Notes under the pieces: generated by a model
The model's database searches: none
What the model was told of the DNA's origin: nothing
The model's input: only the letters and a program-made list of their open reading frames with translations
IMG/VR virus record: IMGVR_UViG_3300042197_003216
Span: 1 to 41,162 of that record
Length of the DNA: 41,162 nucleotides
Origin: a virus
Reading direction: 5' to 3' (one strand)
Program-made: the position numbers and the translations under genes
Shown here: positions 8,985-16,756 of the stretch, piece by piece
How positions within the stretch are numbered: the stretch's first letter is position 1
Layout of the letters: each line of letters starts with the position of its first letter

Positions 8985-10577
8985 TCAGCATGTAAAACCT
9001 TGTATGGTTTTTCTACTTATAATTTTTTTGAACGTCTTTTCTATAAGTTTCTTACTGGGACTTTTAAGGTTTAATAGACGTTGCCACCATACTCCAGGAG
9101 TGTCCTGCCAATAGCTGGGCTCTCTATACACAATTCGATCTGCTTGTTCTAACACAGATAAGAAATTTTCATAGGTTCCTAGATCACTCAAACTAGTGTA
9201 ATAGACACCAGGTGAGATGTTGTTGCAGTTGGCCTTTGTGAGTTTCACTGCAGTCAGGGCATGCTCCAATGCCAACGAGCGTAGGTACCATCCACGTGGA
9301 TGCTCGCAGTCACCCACATACACAATGACTCTGTTGAAATCATGTGCATCTAGGTCATCACCTGTCAGGCCGTGTTGTTGTATGATGCTGTGGAATTCAG
9401 GAAAAGTCTTGGCAAAACTCTCACCGCGTATGCCATCCAGTGCATTGGTCATTTGCAGGAACTGTGCCCATGACTTTGGTGCATAGGGCTGCTGTAACAT
9501 TGTAATGATTTCGGCAAAGGATTCGTCGTGTTCAAGATGTTGGACTACAATATCTTTAACCTTTTTAGGCAGTGTTTTGATGCACAAAAAATCTGGATCA
9601 ACCAACATATTCCAGAAAGGTTCTGTGCCCAGCAAGTCAACAACTGCCTTTTTTATTTCGGGTAGATAGTAGACATTTAAAATACCAACTGTGGTGATTG
9701 AAGTTATAGTTGATGTAATGTTGTGTTGTTGAAAATACTGTTGCCATTGTTGGACATTGTTGACCAATTGCGAATATTTTATGCCGTGTCTGATATACTC
9801 AAATTGCTCTCCCACCCCATCAATACTGATACCAATGTCAATTTCTTTGAATTGATGCAGGCCAGGAATCTTGTCAATAATGTTTACACTGCCGTTGGTA
9901 TTGATGTAGAGCGATATGTTCTTGCTGGTGCCAGACTCAACCATGCGATTCAATAGTGCAATGACTTTTTTGTTGTATGTGGGTTCACCACCAAACAGTT
10001 CCAGTCTAATTAAATTTTTCGTAAGGGCAAATATTTCGTCAACTTGCGACTCGTTCCAGTTTATTTCTCGGACATCGATCCTATATGTTGTTTGTTGTGT
10101 TATGTCAACAAGCTTTTTGGCATCAGGGATCCATCTGCTGCTATCTCCAGGATGGCATGTTCTGCATTTGGCATTGCACACATTGCCATTTTTGATGGAC
10201 AGCAACCTTGGACCACTGTGATACGAATCATCCTGTATTGATTTTAGCACCGATTCAACCACTACAGGATCTTGTAATATCTTATATTCGCTTTGCAGAG
10301 TGTCAGGATCCAGCAATCTCAAGCGAAGGCTTCGCTTGCCATATGATTCTTCGTCCCAACAACGACCACAGATTGGTGACTGGGTGTTGTTTAAAAATCC
10401 CTGTCTTAGGCTTTCTAGTTCGCTGCTGTTCCAACTTTCGATGATCGAGGGATAATCCTTAGACCATGTGGTGCCACCAAGGTATGGGCAAGGGCTAAAT
10501 GATCTCGAAGGGTGCGTGGTAATTTGTAAAAATGGCGCCACACAAAAGTTTTTAGGTGGGAATGCTTTGGCAGCCAT
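8985..10577 (-). CDS. Radical SAM protein with N-terminal cysteine region
   Basis: This 530-residue protein has the radical SAM cluster motif C134-x3-C138-x2-C141 (VCNAKCRTCHPG), followed by LELFGGEPTYN and ISIDGVG, the expected SAM-binding and barrel segments. Extra cysteines at residues 12, 30, 70 and 73 (FCVAPF, CPYL, ICGRCWDEE) precede the core and could bind an auxiliary iron-sulfur cluster, as in SPASM/twitch-type proteins. The C-terminal 200 residues are unassigned. Its stop is 13 bases before the DegT start, suggesting a shared transcript and possibly a shared sugar pathway. Substrate unknown. Confidence 0.8.
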   Translation of the reverse strand: MAAKAFPPKNFCVAPFLQITTHPSRSFSPCPYLGGTTWSKDYPSIIESWNSSELESLRQGFLNNTQSPICGRCWDEESYGKRSLRLRLLDPDTLQSEYKILQDPVVVESVLKSIQDDSYHSGPRLLSIKNGNVCNAKCRTCHPGDSSRWIPDAKKLVDITQQTTYRIDVREINWNESQVDEIFALTKNLIRLELFGGEPTYNKKVIALLNRMVESGTSKNISLYINTNGSVNIIDKIPGLHQFKEIDIGISIDGVGEQFEYIRHGIKYSQLVNNVQQWQQYFQQHNITSTITSITTVGILNVYYLPEIKKAVVDLLGTEPFWNMLVDPDFLCIKTLPKKVKDIVVQHLEHDESFAEIITMLQQPYAPKSWAQFLQMTNALDGIRGESFAKTFPEFHSIIQQHGLTGDDLDAHDFNRVIVYVGDCEHPRGWYLRSLALEHALTAVKLTKANCNNISPGVYYTSLSDLGTYENFLSVLEQADRIVYREPSYWQDTPGVWWQRLLNLKSPSKKLIEKTFKKIISRKTIQGFTC

Positions 10578-10581
10578 TCTA

Positions 10582-11541
10582 TCAATATTGCAAGTGACTC
10601 AAGGAATCCTTGAGCCATTGGTAATAAGTTTGGATGCCTTGTTCTAGATCTATCATGGGATCAAAGCCAAAGTCATGTCTGGCAGCCGAGATGTCCAGCG
10701 TTCCACGATGCGGAAACGTGTGATCTCTATCTCGCACTTCGATGCTGCCTTTGCCCACAGTTGAACACACTAGGTGTGCTGCTTCCAGCAAGGTTCTTGC
10801 GCGACCACGGGTGATGTTATATGTTTTGTTTTTGCTACAATCACCCAGAGTGGCTTGGACCACACCGGCAGCAGTATCTGTGACGTGCGTGAAGTCTAAG
10901 CGTTCTTGTGCTCCATTTACTATAACAGGTTGGTCTCGCATGGCCGATAGTATAAATTTGGCCATGACTCTGTCCAAGGTGTCATGTTCACCATACACGG
11001 CGCTGGGACGCAATATCACATATTCAAACCCATGTTGTTCGGCGTAGTCCTTGACCAACCATTCTCCCGACAACTTAAGAACGCTGTATTGGCCACGTGG
11101 GTGGCACGATGCGGACTCGGTTACATTGTCTGTGAAGTCGCCATAGACCATGCTAGAACTTACAAAAATAAACCTTTTAACATTGTACTGATATGACAGT
11201 TCCAAGCAGTTAACAAGCCCTTGAATCATGACTTGGGCTGCTCGCTGCGGATCTTGTTGGGCCTGCGCCTGTCTGGCCACACTGGCAAGATGCACCACCA
11301 CCTTGGGGCGTATATCCTTGAACACCGTGGTCATGCCAGTGTGATCTGTGATGTCGGTATGATAAATGGGAGACCTAATCCGTTGCCGGCGGTCATGCAT
11401 GATGTGTTGGTACTGGCGCACAGTTGATAGGCTGTGGTTGGTCTGGTTGTCAACTACGACAATGTCTTGTCCGCAGGCTTCCAACTGCGCTACAACATTG
11501 TGACCGATAAAGCCTAATCCGCCTGTTACCAACACTGTCAT
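10582..11541 (-). CDS. NAD-dependent nucleotide-sugar epimerase/dehydratase (extended SDR)
   Basis: This 319-residue protein begins TVLVTGGLGFIGHNVV, the G-x-x-G-x-x-G NAD-binding loop. It has VHLASVA, SSSMVYGD with the catalytic Ser/Thr position, YSVLKLSGE with the Y-x-x-x-K pair, and LRPSAVYGEHD. These features fit the UDP-glucose-4-epimerase/NDP-sugar dehydratase group. The ATG overlaps the stop of the upstream small gene in ATGA. Substrate and exact reaction (epimerase, dehydratase or reductase) cannot be told from sequence alone. Confidence 0.85.
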   Translation of the reverse strand: MTVLVTGGLGFIGHNVVAQLEACGQDIVVVDNQTNHSLSTVRQYQHIMHDRRQRIRSPIYHTDITDHTGMTTVFKDIRPKVVVHLASVARQAQAQQDPQRAAQVMIQGLVNCLELSYQYNVKRFIFVSSSMVYGDFTDNVTESASCHPRGQYSVLKLSGEWLVKDYAEQHGFEYVILRPSAVYGEHDTLDRVMAKFILSAMRDQPVIVNGAQERLDFTHVTDTAAGVVQATLGDCSKNKTYNITRGRARTLLEAAHLVCSTVGKGSIEVRDRDHTFPHRGTLDISAARHDFGFDPMIDLEQGIQTYYQWLKDSLSHLQY

Positions 11542-11810
11542 GTTGATCCACTGTAGCGTAAAACGTATTCGGTGGCCAAACGGGGTTCGAGGTATCCATA
11601 GATAGTGACGCGGTATCCCATGGCTCGGAAGTCAAGGTCTTTGGTCCAAGTCACGTCATGTGCATGATTCATGACCCATTTACCGGGTGGCGTTTGCTGC
11701 CACTCATAGATGGGCTGTGCCGCATAAATTTCTACGTCATCGATGTCTCCCAGCACAAAGCTGTGGAACTTGATGCGCAGTAATTCTTGGTTATCTGTTG
11801 ATTCTGTCAT
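11538..11810 (-). CDS. Conserved small phage protein
   Basis: This is a 90-residue protein from the ATG at 11810. The open frame extends upstream to 11933, but only inside the thyX gene, so the internal ATG is preferred. It contains DIDDVEIYAAQPIYEWQ and GKWVMNHAHD, a pattern I associate with small hypothetical proteins of T4-like phages. No catalytic motif or membrane segment is seen. It overlaps the 3' end of thyX by 20 bases, so it is probably co-translated. Confidence 0.65.
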   Translation of the reverse strand: MTESTDNQELLRIKFHSFVLGDIDDVEIYAAQPIYEWQQTPPGKWVMNHAHDVTWTKDLDFRAMGYRVTIYGYLEPRLATEYVLRYSGST

Positions 11811-12480
11811 TAACCACTGGGAATATGTCAGCAATGACTCGTGCGCAGCATCGTGCGACTTCTTGATGTTCTTTTTGTGTACCATTGGCCGAACGCAGCT
11901 CGATAAAATGTACCCAGCTTCGCAAGGTACCATTCATGTAGAGACGACTCAGAGTCAGGCCCTCGGGCAGCACGGCGCGAGCTTGCTCTTTGGCAATACC
12001 GTTGGTCACGGCCCAAGTGTAGGCATCGCGGCACTGGCGTATGATGGTGGCTTGTTTTTCATGCCATAAATCAGCCAGTTCCCGATGTTCGGGATTGTGT
12101 ACATCTAGTTCTGTGCTGTTCTGTCGATTGGCATGGTCTTGCAGTCTTGTTTCACGCACGGTGAAGTCCAGATCCTGCGTGGGATCAGCATAGCGTTGGC
12201 TAAACTCTTGAAAGCTGAAACTTCTATGACGCAGTATCTGGCGAGCAATGTCGCGCGTGGTGGTGATTTCCAAACACGCCGACACCATTTCCAAAGGGCT
12301 CCAATGCTGATGTCGGATAAGATATTTGATCAATCGATCCGACGTTTCGCTGTTGAGTTGATTGCTGGGATTGCTGACTCTGGCACAAAATGCCACCAGT
12401 TCCTGAGCATCAGTGAGCCCTTGATCGATGAACTCGCGCGAAGGCTGGCTATAGGACACTAACCTAACATCTGTGTTCAT
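11791..12480 (-). CDS. thyX: Flavin-dependent thymidylate synthase
   Basis: This 229-residue protein converts dUMP to dTMP using FAD, NADPH and methylene-tetrahydrofolate. The ThyX signature RHR-x7-S is present at residues 84-94 (RHRSFSFQEFS), followed by QRY. RHQHWSPLEMV and LPEGLTLSRLYMNGTLRSW match the folate- and dUMP-binding parts of the family. Length is normal. The start overlaps the preceding stop in ATGA. In a phage it raises the thymidylate supply for genome replication. Confidence 0.95.
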   Translation of the reverse strand: MNTDVRLVSYSQPSREFIDQGLTDAQELVAFCARVSNPSNQLNSETSDRLIKYLIRHQHWSPLEMVSACLEITTTRDIARQILRHRSFSFQEFSQRYADPTQDLDFTVRETRLQDHANRQNSTELDVHNPEHRELADLWHEKQATIIRQCRDAYTWAVTNGIAKEQARAVLPEGLTLSRLYMNGTLRSWVHFIELRSANGTQKEHQEVARCCARVIADIFPVVNDRINR

Positions 12481-12782
12481 GTCAAGGATCTCAAGAGTTT
12501 GTCTGTTTCGGGCTGCAGCAAGTCAGCCACGGCCTTGATGTCCAGCACAAATTCTATGTTGGTAATGCCGTTACCAGCATTTTCCATCACACGATCTATC
12601 ACAAGATGCAAGTCATCGTGTGTGAGTCCTTGCTGTTTGAGCTTTTGTATGTTGATGGTTTTGCGTTTGCGGTTAGGCAAGTACACAATCATCTTTTTTA
12701 CGCAGTCTATGGGCACATGCTCTTTGTCTACTTGATCAATGATTGTTTCCCAAGAGCGCAACCATTCTTCATTGACCTGCAT
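12477..12782 (-). CDS. Small phage protein of unknown function
   Basis: This 101-residue charged protein has no recognised motif. It contains NRKRKTINIQKLKQQGLTHDDL and is predicted mostly helical. Its ATG overlaps the upstream stop as TAATG, and its stop overlaps the thyX start as ATGA, so it sits firmly inside the thyX operon. A role in nucleotide or DNA metabolism is suggested only by position. Confidence 0.7.
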   Translation of the reverse strand: MQVNEEWLRSWETIIDQVDKEHVPIDCVKKMIVYLPNRKRKTINIQKLKQQGLTHDDLHLVIDRVMENAGNGITNIEFVLDIKAVADLLQPETDKLLRSLT

Positions 12783-13465
12783 TAGGCACTTGCGCTTTTG
12801 CTGGATCGTCCTCGTCGACGAGCAGGCTTTACTTCTGGTACGGCAACACCGGTCAGGACAGTGGCTTCCTTGAGCAAGCGATCACTTTCAGCCAGCAAGC
12901 CCTTGGCCTCAGCCGCCATGCGCTGTGCCTGTAGTTTCAGATCATTGGCTATGCTGGCATTGTCTAGGGCCTTGGCAGCGTCGCTGCCGGCCACTTGCGA
13001 CCCACGCTGCAGGTTGCTGCCAGCACCCACTTCGCGACCAAAGTCGTCTCTGCGTCGCACCTTGCCTGTGATGCCTTGATCTTTGTCTAGCTGAGCCAGT
13101 TTCTTGACAGCCTCTTCGCCCATTTTCATCTCGCGGATGATGCTGTTCATCTCATCCAGCCGGACATGACTGCTTGCGTTGGGTGTAACAACGATCTGGC
13201 TGGTCTGCACTTTTTTGATCATGCCTTCTGTGTGCAGCGTGGTCAGGATGGGTCTACCATCAGGCAGCAGGCTTCTGAATAAAGCATCGCCGAGGTTTTC
13301 AGCCTGTTGTCCCACGTCAGATTCAATCACACGCATCACGCTGTCATGCACGGTAACTGGCAGTGTTTCGGGATACACTATCAGGCACATGTGTTCTTCG
13401 TTGGGCACTTCTCTAAAAACTATGGCTACCTTGCGGTCGCCTTGTTTACCGATGTGTTTAAGCAT
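12782..13465 (-). CDS. Phage protein of unknown function with C-terminal coiled coil
   Basis: This is a 227-residue protein from the ATG at 13465, which has a good ribosome site (GGAG six bases upstream). The longer frame to 13516 overlaps the previous gene and is less likely. The N-terminal 90 residues look like a compact alpha/beta domain (KVAIVFREVPNEEH). Residues about 165-205 are helix-forming and may form a coiled coil. The C-terminus is a basic tail (ARRRGRSSKS). A nucleic-acid contact by the tail is possible but unproven. Confidence 0.7.
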   Translation of the reverse strand: MLKHIGKQGDRKVAIVFREVPNEEHMCLIVYPETLPVTVHDSVMRVIESDVGQQAENLGDALFRSLLPDGRPILTTLHTEGMIKKVQTSQIVVTPNASSHVRLDEMNSIIREMKMGEEAVKKLAQLDKDQGITGKVRRRDDFGREVGAGSNLQRGSQVAGSDAAKALDNASIANDLKLQAQRMAAEAKGLLAESDRLLKEATVLTGVAVPEVKPARRRGRSSKSASA

Positions 13466-13691
13466 TTGTATCTCCTTGGGCAGCAGCGTCGGCTTGAGTT
13501 GCATCGGCTTCAACATTTTGTTGGGCGGCCACTACACCTTCTGTAAACGCTACCAATTTATCGTAAAGCTCGCCAACAGTTTTCATCTCATTGGCTTGGA
13601 ATGCTCCGCGTCGACAACTTAGATCGATCAATTGCGTGATAGAAACTAGATCATTGACATTGAGTTCAGGGGGTGAATTTGTTGTTTCCAT
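13458..13691 (-). CDS. Small acidic phage protein
   Basis: This 77-residue protein begins METTNSPPELNVNDLVS. It has a central helical part (TVGELYDKLVAFTEGVV) and an Ala/Asp-rich tail. It overlaps the next gene by 8 bases. An A/T-rich element ATTAAATA lies at 13706-13699, seven bases from the ATG, resembling a late-type -10 box. No ribosome site is visible. The family looks like the small helical orphans common in T4-like phages. Function unknown. Confidence 0.65.
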   Translation of the reverse strand: METTNSPPELNVNDLVSITQLIDLSCRRGAFQANEMKTVGELYDKLVAFTEGVVAAQQNVEADATQADAAAQGDTNA

Positions 13692-13743
13692 AGTGCAGTA
13701 TTTAATATTGCGTCACGGGCTCGGCAGTTTTTTATCAATGCCC

Positions 13744-15012
13744 TCACGCTTCATACAGGGCCCACTGCCCAAAGGGCGGGCTGGGATTTTTATCCCCGTG
13801 TATGATCCACAGCGTGTCACAGTAGTTCTCATCTCCCCAACTGCCAAACGGGTAGCCGTCTGTGAACACCACCAACTTTTTGGGTTCAATCTCTTGATCT
13901 TTCATGTAACTGTACATGCATTCAAAGTCGGTGCCGCCACCGCCTAGTATTTCGTAGTCCATGATGTCTTCGAGATTTTCGTTGTCAAACACTTTTACAT
14001 TGTAGACTTGGGTGTCAAAACAACCAAGGTGAATACGGTATTGGGGGAATTCTTCCATGATGCCCTTGACTTCGCTGATGAAATCCCGAGCTTGGCTCTC
14101 AGAGATGCTGCCCGACACGTCAATGAACACCATGAGTTCAACCATTTCATCATAGTCCATGCCCGGCATGATGGCATCCAGGTGCCAACCTTTGCGATTG
14201 GTCTTCATAAAAGTGAAGTCACTGCGCAGCAGGCTCTTGATGTCCTGGCGTATGAGATCGCGCCAATTCATCTTGGGCTCGGTCATGTCTTTGATCAGTC
14301 GCCGAACTCCCAGGGGGATCTGGCCGGCGTTGTCACAACTGTTGGCAGCGTTCAGCACCGCTTCCTTGATCTCATCGCGCAAGCGAGCACGTTCTTCCTC
14401 GGTCATGGGCACAGGACCCGAACCGTTGCCTTGACCATCTCCACCATCGCTGCCGCCGCTGTCCTTGAGATGTTCGTCTAGCAGCCGTTCCGCCAGTTTA
14501 TTGATGTCCATGACCTCGGCGTTGGACATGATGTCATCATAGATCTCTTCGGTGATCATGCCATCGTACTTGGCATCGTAGAGCGCAGGCACCGTGGTGA
14601 TAAACTCACCGATGCCATGGCGTTTGAGGTCAGCGTTGTTGCGATAGTCGCCGGCCACGTTCCACATCTGAGGGTCGCGATCACCGCGACGTCCCAGATG
14701 GTCATACACCACGTGTAGTACTTCGTGACCAAACAAGAACTCCAGTTCCTTGGCGCGCAGTTTGTTGATGAAGCGGCTGTTGTAATAGAAGTATCTACCA
14801 TCAGTGGCAGCGGTACCGCACCAGTCATCAGCATTACGCAACACCAACCGCGTGGCCAGGTTGCCGAAAAAGCTTGCTCTCAGCAAGAGCCCGATGCGCG
14901 CCGTGATCATTTTTTCTCGCGCTTCGCGATCAACTCGGGGATCAGTGGGACCAATAAGGTCTTCGAACTGTTTGGATTTGTTTTGCGTGTCGGTGCTCAT
15001 TGCTGTATCCAT
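13744..15012 (-). CDS. VWA-domain protein with N-terminal metallopeptidase-like domain
   Basis: This 422-residue protein matches the DUF2201-type architecture. An N-terminal putative zinc metallopeptidase domain has HEVLHVVYDHLGRR (HExxH near residue 95). A Gly/Ser linker (GGSDGGDGQGNG) follows, and then a von Willebrand A domain with the metal-site motif D-V-S-G-S, GGGGTDFE and FTDGYPFG. Such proteins pair with MoxR ATPases, and a moxR-like gene lies 480 bases upstream. A near-consensus promoter lies directly ahead. The ATG at 15012 is used here; ATG 15000 (MSTDTQ) is equally possible because neither has a clear ribosome site. Confidence 0.85.
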   Translation of the reverse strand: MDTAMSTDTQNKSKQFEDLIGPTDPRVDREAREKMITARIGLLLRASFFGNLATRLVLRNADDWCGTAATDGRYFYYNSRFINKLRAKELEFLFGHEVLHVVYDHLGRRGDRDPQMWNVAGDYRNNADLKRHGIGEFITTVPALYDAKYDGMITEEIYDDIMSNAEVMDINKLAERLLDEHLKDSGGSDGGDGQGNGSGPVPMTEEERARLRDEIKEAVLNAANSCDNAGQIPLGVRRLIKDMTEPKMNWRDLIRQDIKSLLRSDFTFMKTNRKGWHLDAIMPGMDYDEMVELMVFIDVSGSISESQARDFISEVKGIMEEFPQYRIHLGCFDTQVYNVKVFDNENLEDIMDYEILGGGGTDFECMYSYMKDQEIEPKKLVVFTDGYPFGSWGDENYCDTLWIIHGDKNPSPPFGQWALYEA

Positions 15013-15029
15013 TGCTTCACTATAGGAGT

Positions 15030-15058
15030 ATTATAGCAGATCGCGCCCAATTTGTCAA
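15030..15058 (-). promoter_or_regulatory. Sigma70-type promoter for the VWA gene
   Basis: On the minus strand a perfect -35 TTGACA (15058-15053) and a perfect -10 TATAAT (15035-15030) are separated by 17 bases. TGC just before the -10 makes it an extended -10 as well. The expected start site is near 15023, giving a leader of about 11 bases to the ATG at 15012. Confidence 0.85.
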
Positions 15059-15078
15059 CCGGTTTCTGGCGATATTTT

Positions 15079-15477
15079 TCACTTGGATTTTAGCTGGTTC
15101 AAGGGCTGCCCTAGTTCCCAAAAAGCCAGTTCCTTGTCGCCTTGTAGGTAGATCCTGAGGTCGTTGTATTGATTGCTCCAACTCCAGTGGGGGTTACAGA
15201 CCTCCTGGATATCCATGTCCAGCGCCAAGGGTTTGTAGTTCGGAAAGTGCGTCATCTGCCCTTGCAGATCCCGCCACCGGTGCATTTCTGCATACTGTTT
15301 GATTTCGGCACTCCAGCCATAGGTACGAACAAACCATTTCTGAGCCTGGGCAAAGTACCATGGGCCCTGCTGCCTGTACATGGTACCCGAAAAACTGATG
15401 TAGATAGAAAACCACTCGCGGTAACTGAATCTACCATCCATGCGTTTTATGGTGTAGCAGTTACCGCGAGTGTTCAT
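15079..15477 (-). CDS. Phage protein of unknown function, Trp/Tyr-rich
   Basis: This 132-residue protein begins MNTRGNCYTIKRMDG. It is rich in aromatic residues (QQGPWYFAQAQKWFVRTYGW, HWSWSNQYNDLRIYL). There are no transmembrane segments and no known motif. It lies between the MoxR and VWA genes and may take part in the same process, but nothing in its sequence shows this. An AAGG lies close to the ATG. Confidence 0.65.
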   Translation of the reverse strand: MNTRGNCYTIKRMDGRFSYREWFSIYISFSGTMYRQQGPWYFAQAQKWFVRTYGWSAEIKQYAEMHRWRDLQGQMTHFPNYKPLALDMDIQEVCNPHWSWSNQYNDLRIYLQGDKELAFWELGQPLNQLKSK

Positions 15478-15495
15478 TGCCTTATTTAGGCTCGA

Positions 15496-16587
15496 TCATT
15501 CGCGCCCGTTCAAGATGTACTTGCCATAGCGCTGGTAGAACTCGTCAAAGTTTTTGAGTTTGGTGGGTTGGAAGGGCAAGTTGAACGTAGTCAGCGCCAG
15601 GCGTGCGCCCATGACCGTGATCTCGGTCTCGAAGTTGTCCATCATGTAGCGGAAGAAGTTGTCCGCCATGGTGTTGAACTGCGCATCTGGGGTCTTGCGA
15701 GCCACAGCGTCGCGCAGCTCGTAACACATAGATGTCACTAGGCTGTACATGGCCGACACTTCTCGTACTTCCAGAGTCTTGACTTTGCCCATCAAGATGT
15801 CAGTGGGATTGGGCACACGACCTGAAATTTTGCGGTGCGCCATGAACTTGATAGCCAAGCCCTCGCCTACAGCGCCCGAGATCAAGTCAGTGGCAGTGGC
15901 ATCATCCAGTGCATCACCGCCCAGGATCTCGCTGACAAAAGTCCAGGAGCGTGGGGTAGCAAAGGCGTTGCTGGAGCTCTTGCTGTCAAAGTCAAACAAG
16001 TCTTGTTTGGCAAACGACAGATAGCCCACCACATCTGGATGTATGCCATTGTTCACAGCCCAGGTATGCCAGGCTGCAAAGTCGGGACGCATCTCGAGAT
16101 GCAGAAAGCGGTTGCGCAACGGAGTGGGCATACGGTACGTGACACCCTTGTCGCTTTCGCGGTTACCGGCTGCGACCATGACCACGTTGTCGGGCAAGCG
16201 ATACCGACCAATGCCGCGATTCAGCACCAACTGATAGGCCGCTGCCTGTACCGAAGTGGGAGCCGAGTTCATCTCGTCCATGAACAGCACCACAATAGGA
16301 TACTGGGACGCAAGCTCTTCGTCGGGTAAATCTTCAGCGGGCGACCAGCTCATGCGGTTGATTTCTTTATTGTAATAAGGAATACCGCGGATGTCAGTGG
16401 GATCCATCTGCGCCAGGCGCAGATCGATCATGTAGCCGCCCAGTTCCGTGGTGATGTCACGCACCACTTCGCTCTTGCCGATACCGGGAGGACCCCATAG
16501 GAACACAGGTCGTTTGACTTGGAATGCTCGCAACAGTGCGCTGCGGGCGCCGTTACTGGTTACTGTTCTATTTTCGCTGGAACTCAT
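15496..16587 (-). CDS. MoxR-family AAA+ ATPase
   Basis: This is a 363-residue protein from the ATG at 16587, which has AGGTG upstream. A GTG at 16596 is an alternative. Walker A WGPPGIGKSE is near residues 31-40 and Walker B VVLFMDEMNSAP follows. RGIGRYRLPDNVVMVAAGN and TPLRNRFLHLEM fit sensor 1 and the arginine-finger region. MoxR ATPases act as chaperones with VWA partners to insert metals or remodel complexes. The VWA/metallopeptidase gene downstream is the likely partner. T4-like phages often carry this pair. Two strong promoters precede it. Confidence 0.9.
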   Translation of the reverse strand: MSSSENRTVTSNGARSALLRAFQVKRPVFLWGPPGIGKSEVVRDITTELGGYMIDLRLAQMDPTDIRGIPYYNKEINRMSWSPAEDLPDEELASQYPIVVLFMDEMNSAPTSVQAAAYQLVLNRGIGRYRLPDNVVMVAAGNRESDKGVTYRMPTPLRNRFLHLEMRPDFAAWHTWAVNNGIHPDVVGYLSFAKQDLFDFDSKSSSNAFATPRSWTFVSEILGGDALDDATATDLISGAVGEGLAIKFMAHRKISGRVPNPTDILMGKVKTLEVREVSAMYSLVTSMCYELRDAVARKTPDAQFNTMADNFFRYMMDNFETEITVMGARLALTTFNLPFQPTKLKNFDEFYQRYGKYILNGRE

Positions 16588-16617
16588 TTTGGGCACCTAT
16601 GCTTTAACGTTGAGCCT

Positions 16618-16646
16618 ATTATACTATGTTGTCTGGGCGCTGTCAA
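16618..16646 (-). promoter_or_regulatory. Sigma70-type promoter P1 for the moxR-like gene
   Basis: Minus strand: -35 TTGACA at 16646-16641, 17-base spacer, -10 TATAAT at 16623-16618. The predicted start near 16611 gives a leader of about 24 bases to the ATG at 16587, with AGGTG in between. Confidence 0.85.
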
Positions 16647-16686
16647 CCGGTTTTTTTATCAAGGTCGAAAAGCACATTTTCCCGTT

Positions 16687-16715
16687 AGTATAGCACAGTT
16701 GCGCCAGTTTGTCAA
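16687..16715 (-). promoter_or_regulatory. Sigma70-type promoter P2 upstream of the moxR-like gene
   Basis: Minus strand: -35 TTGACA at 16715-16710, 17-base spacer, extended -10 TGC-TATACT with the hexamer at 16692-16687. It lies 69 bases upstream of P1, forming a tandem pair. A 17-codon frame (ATG at 16677, TAG at 16626-16624, beginning MCFSTLIKK) starts about three bases from the predicted start site and could be a leader peptide. Confidence 0.8.
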
Positions 16716-16756
16716 CCTCTATTTTTGCTGCAGAATCACAGGGGTTTCGGTGCAGA

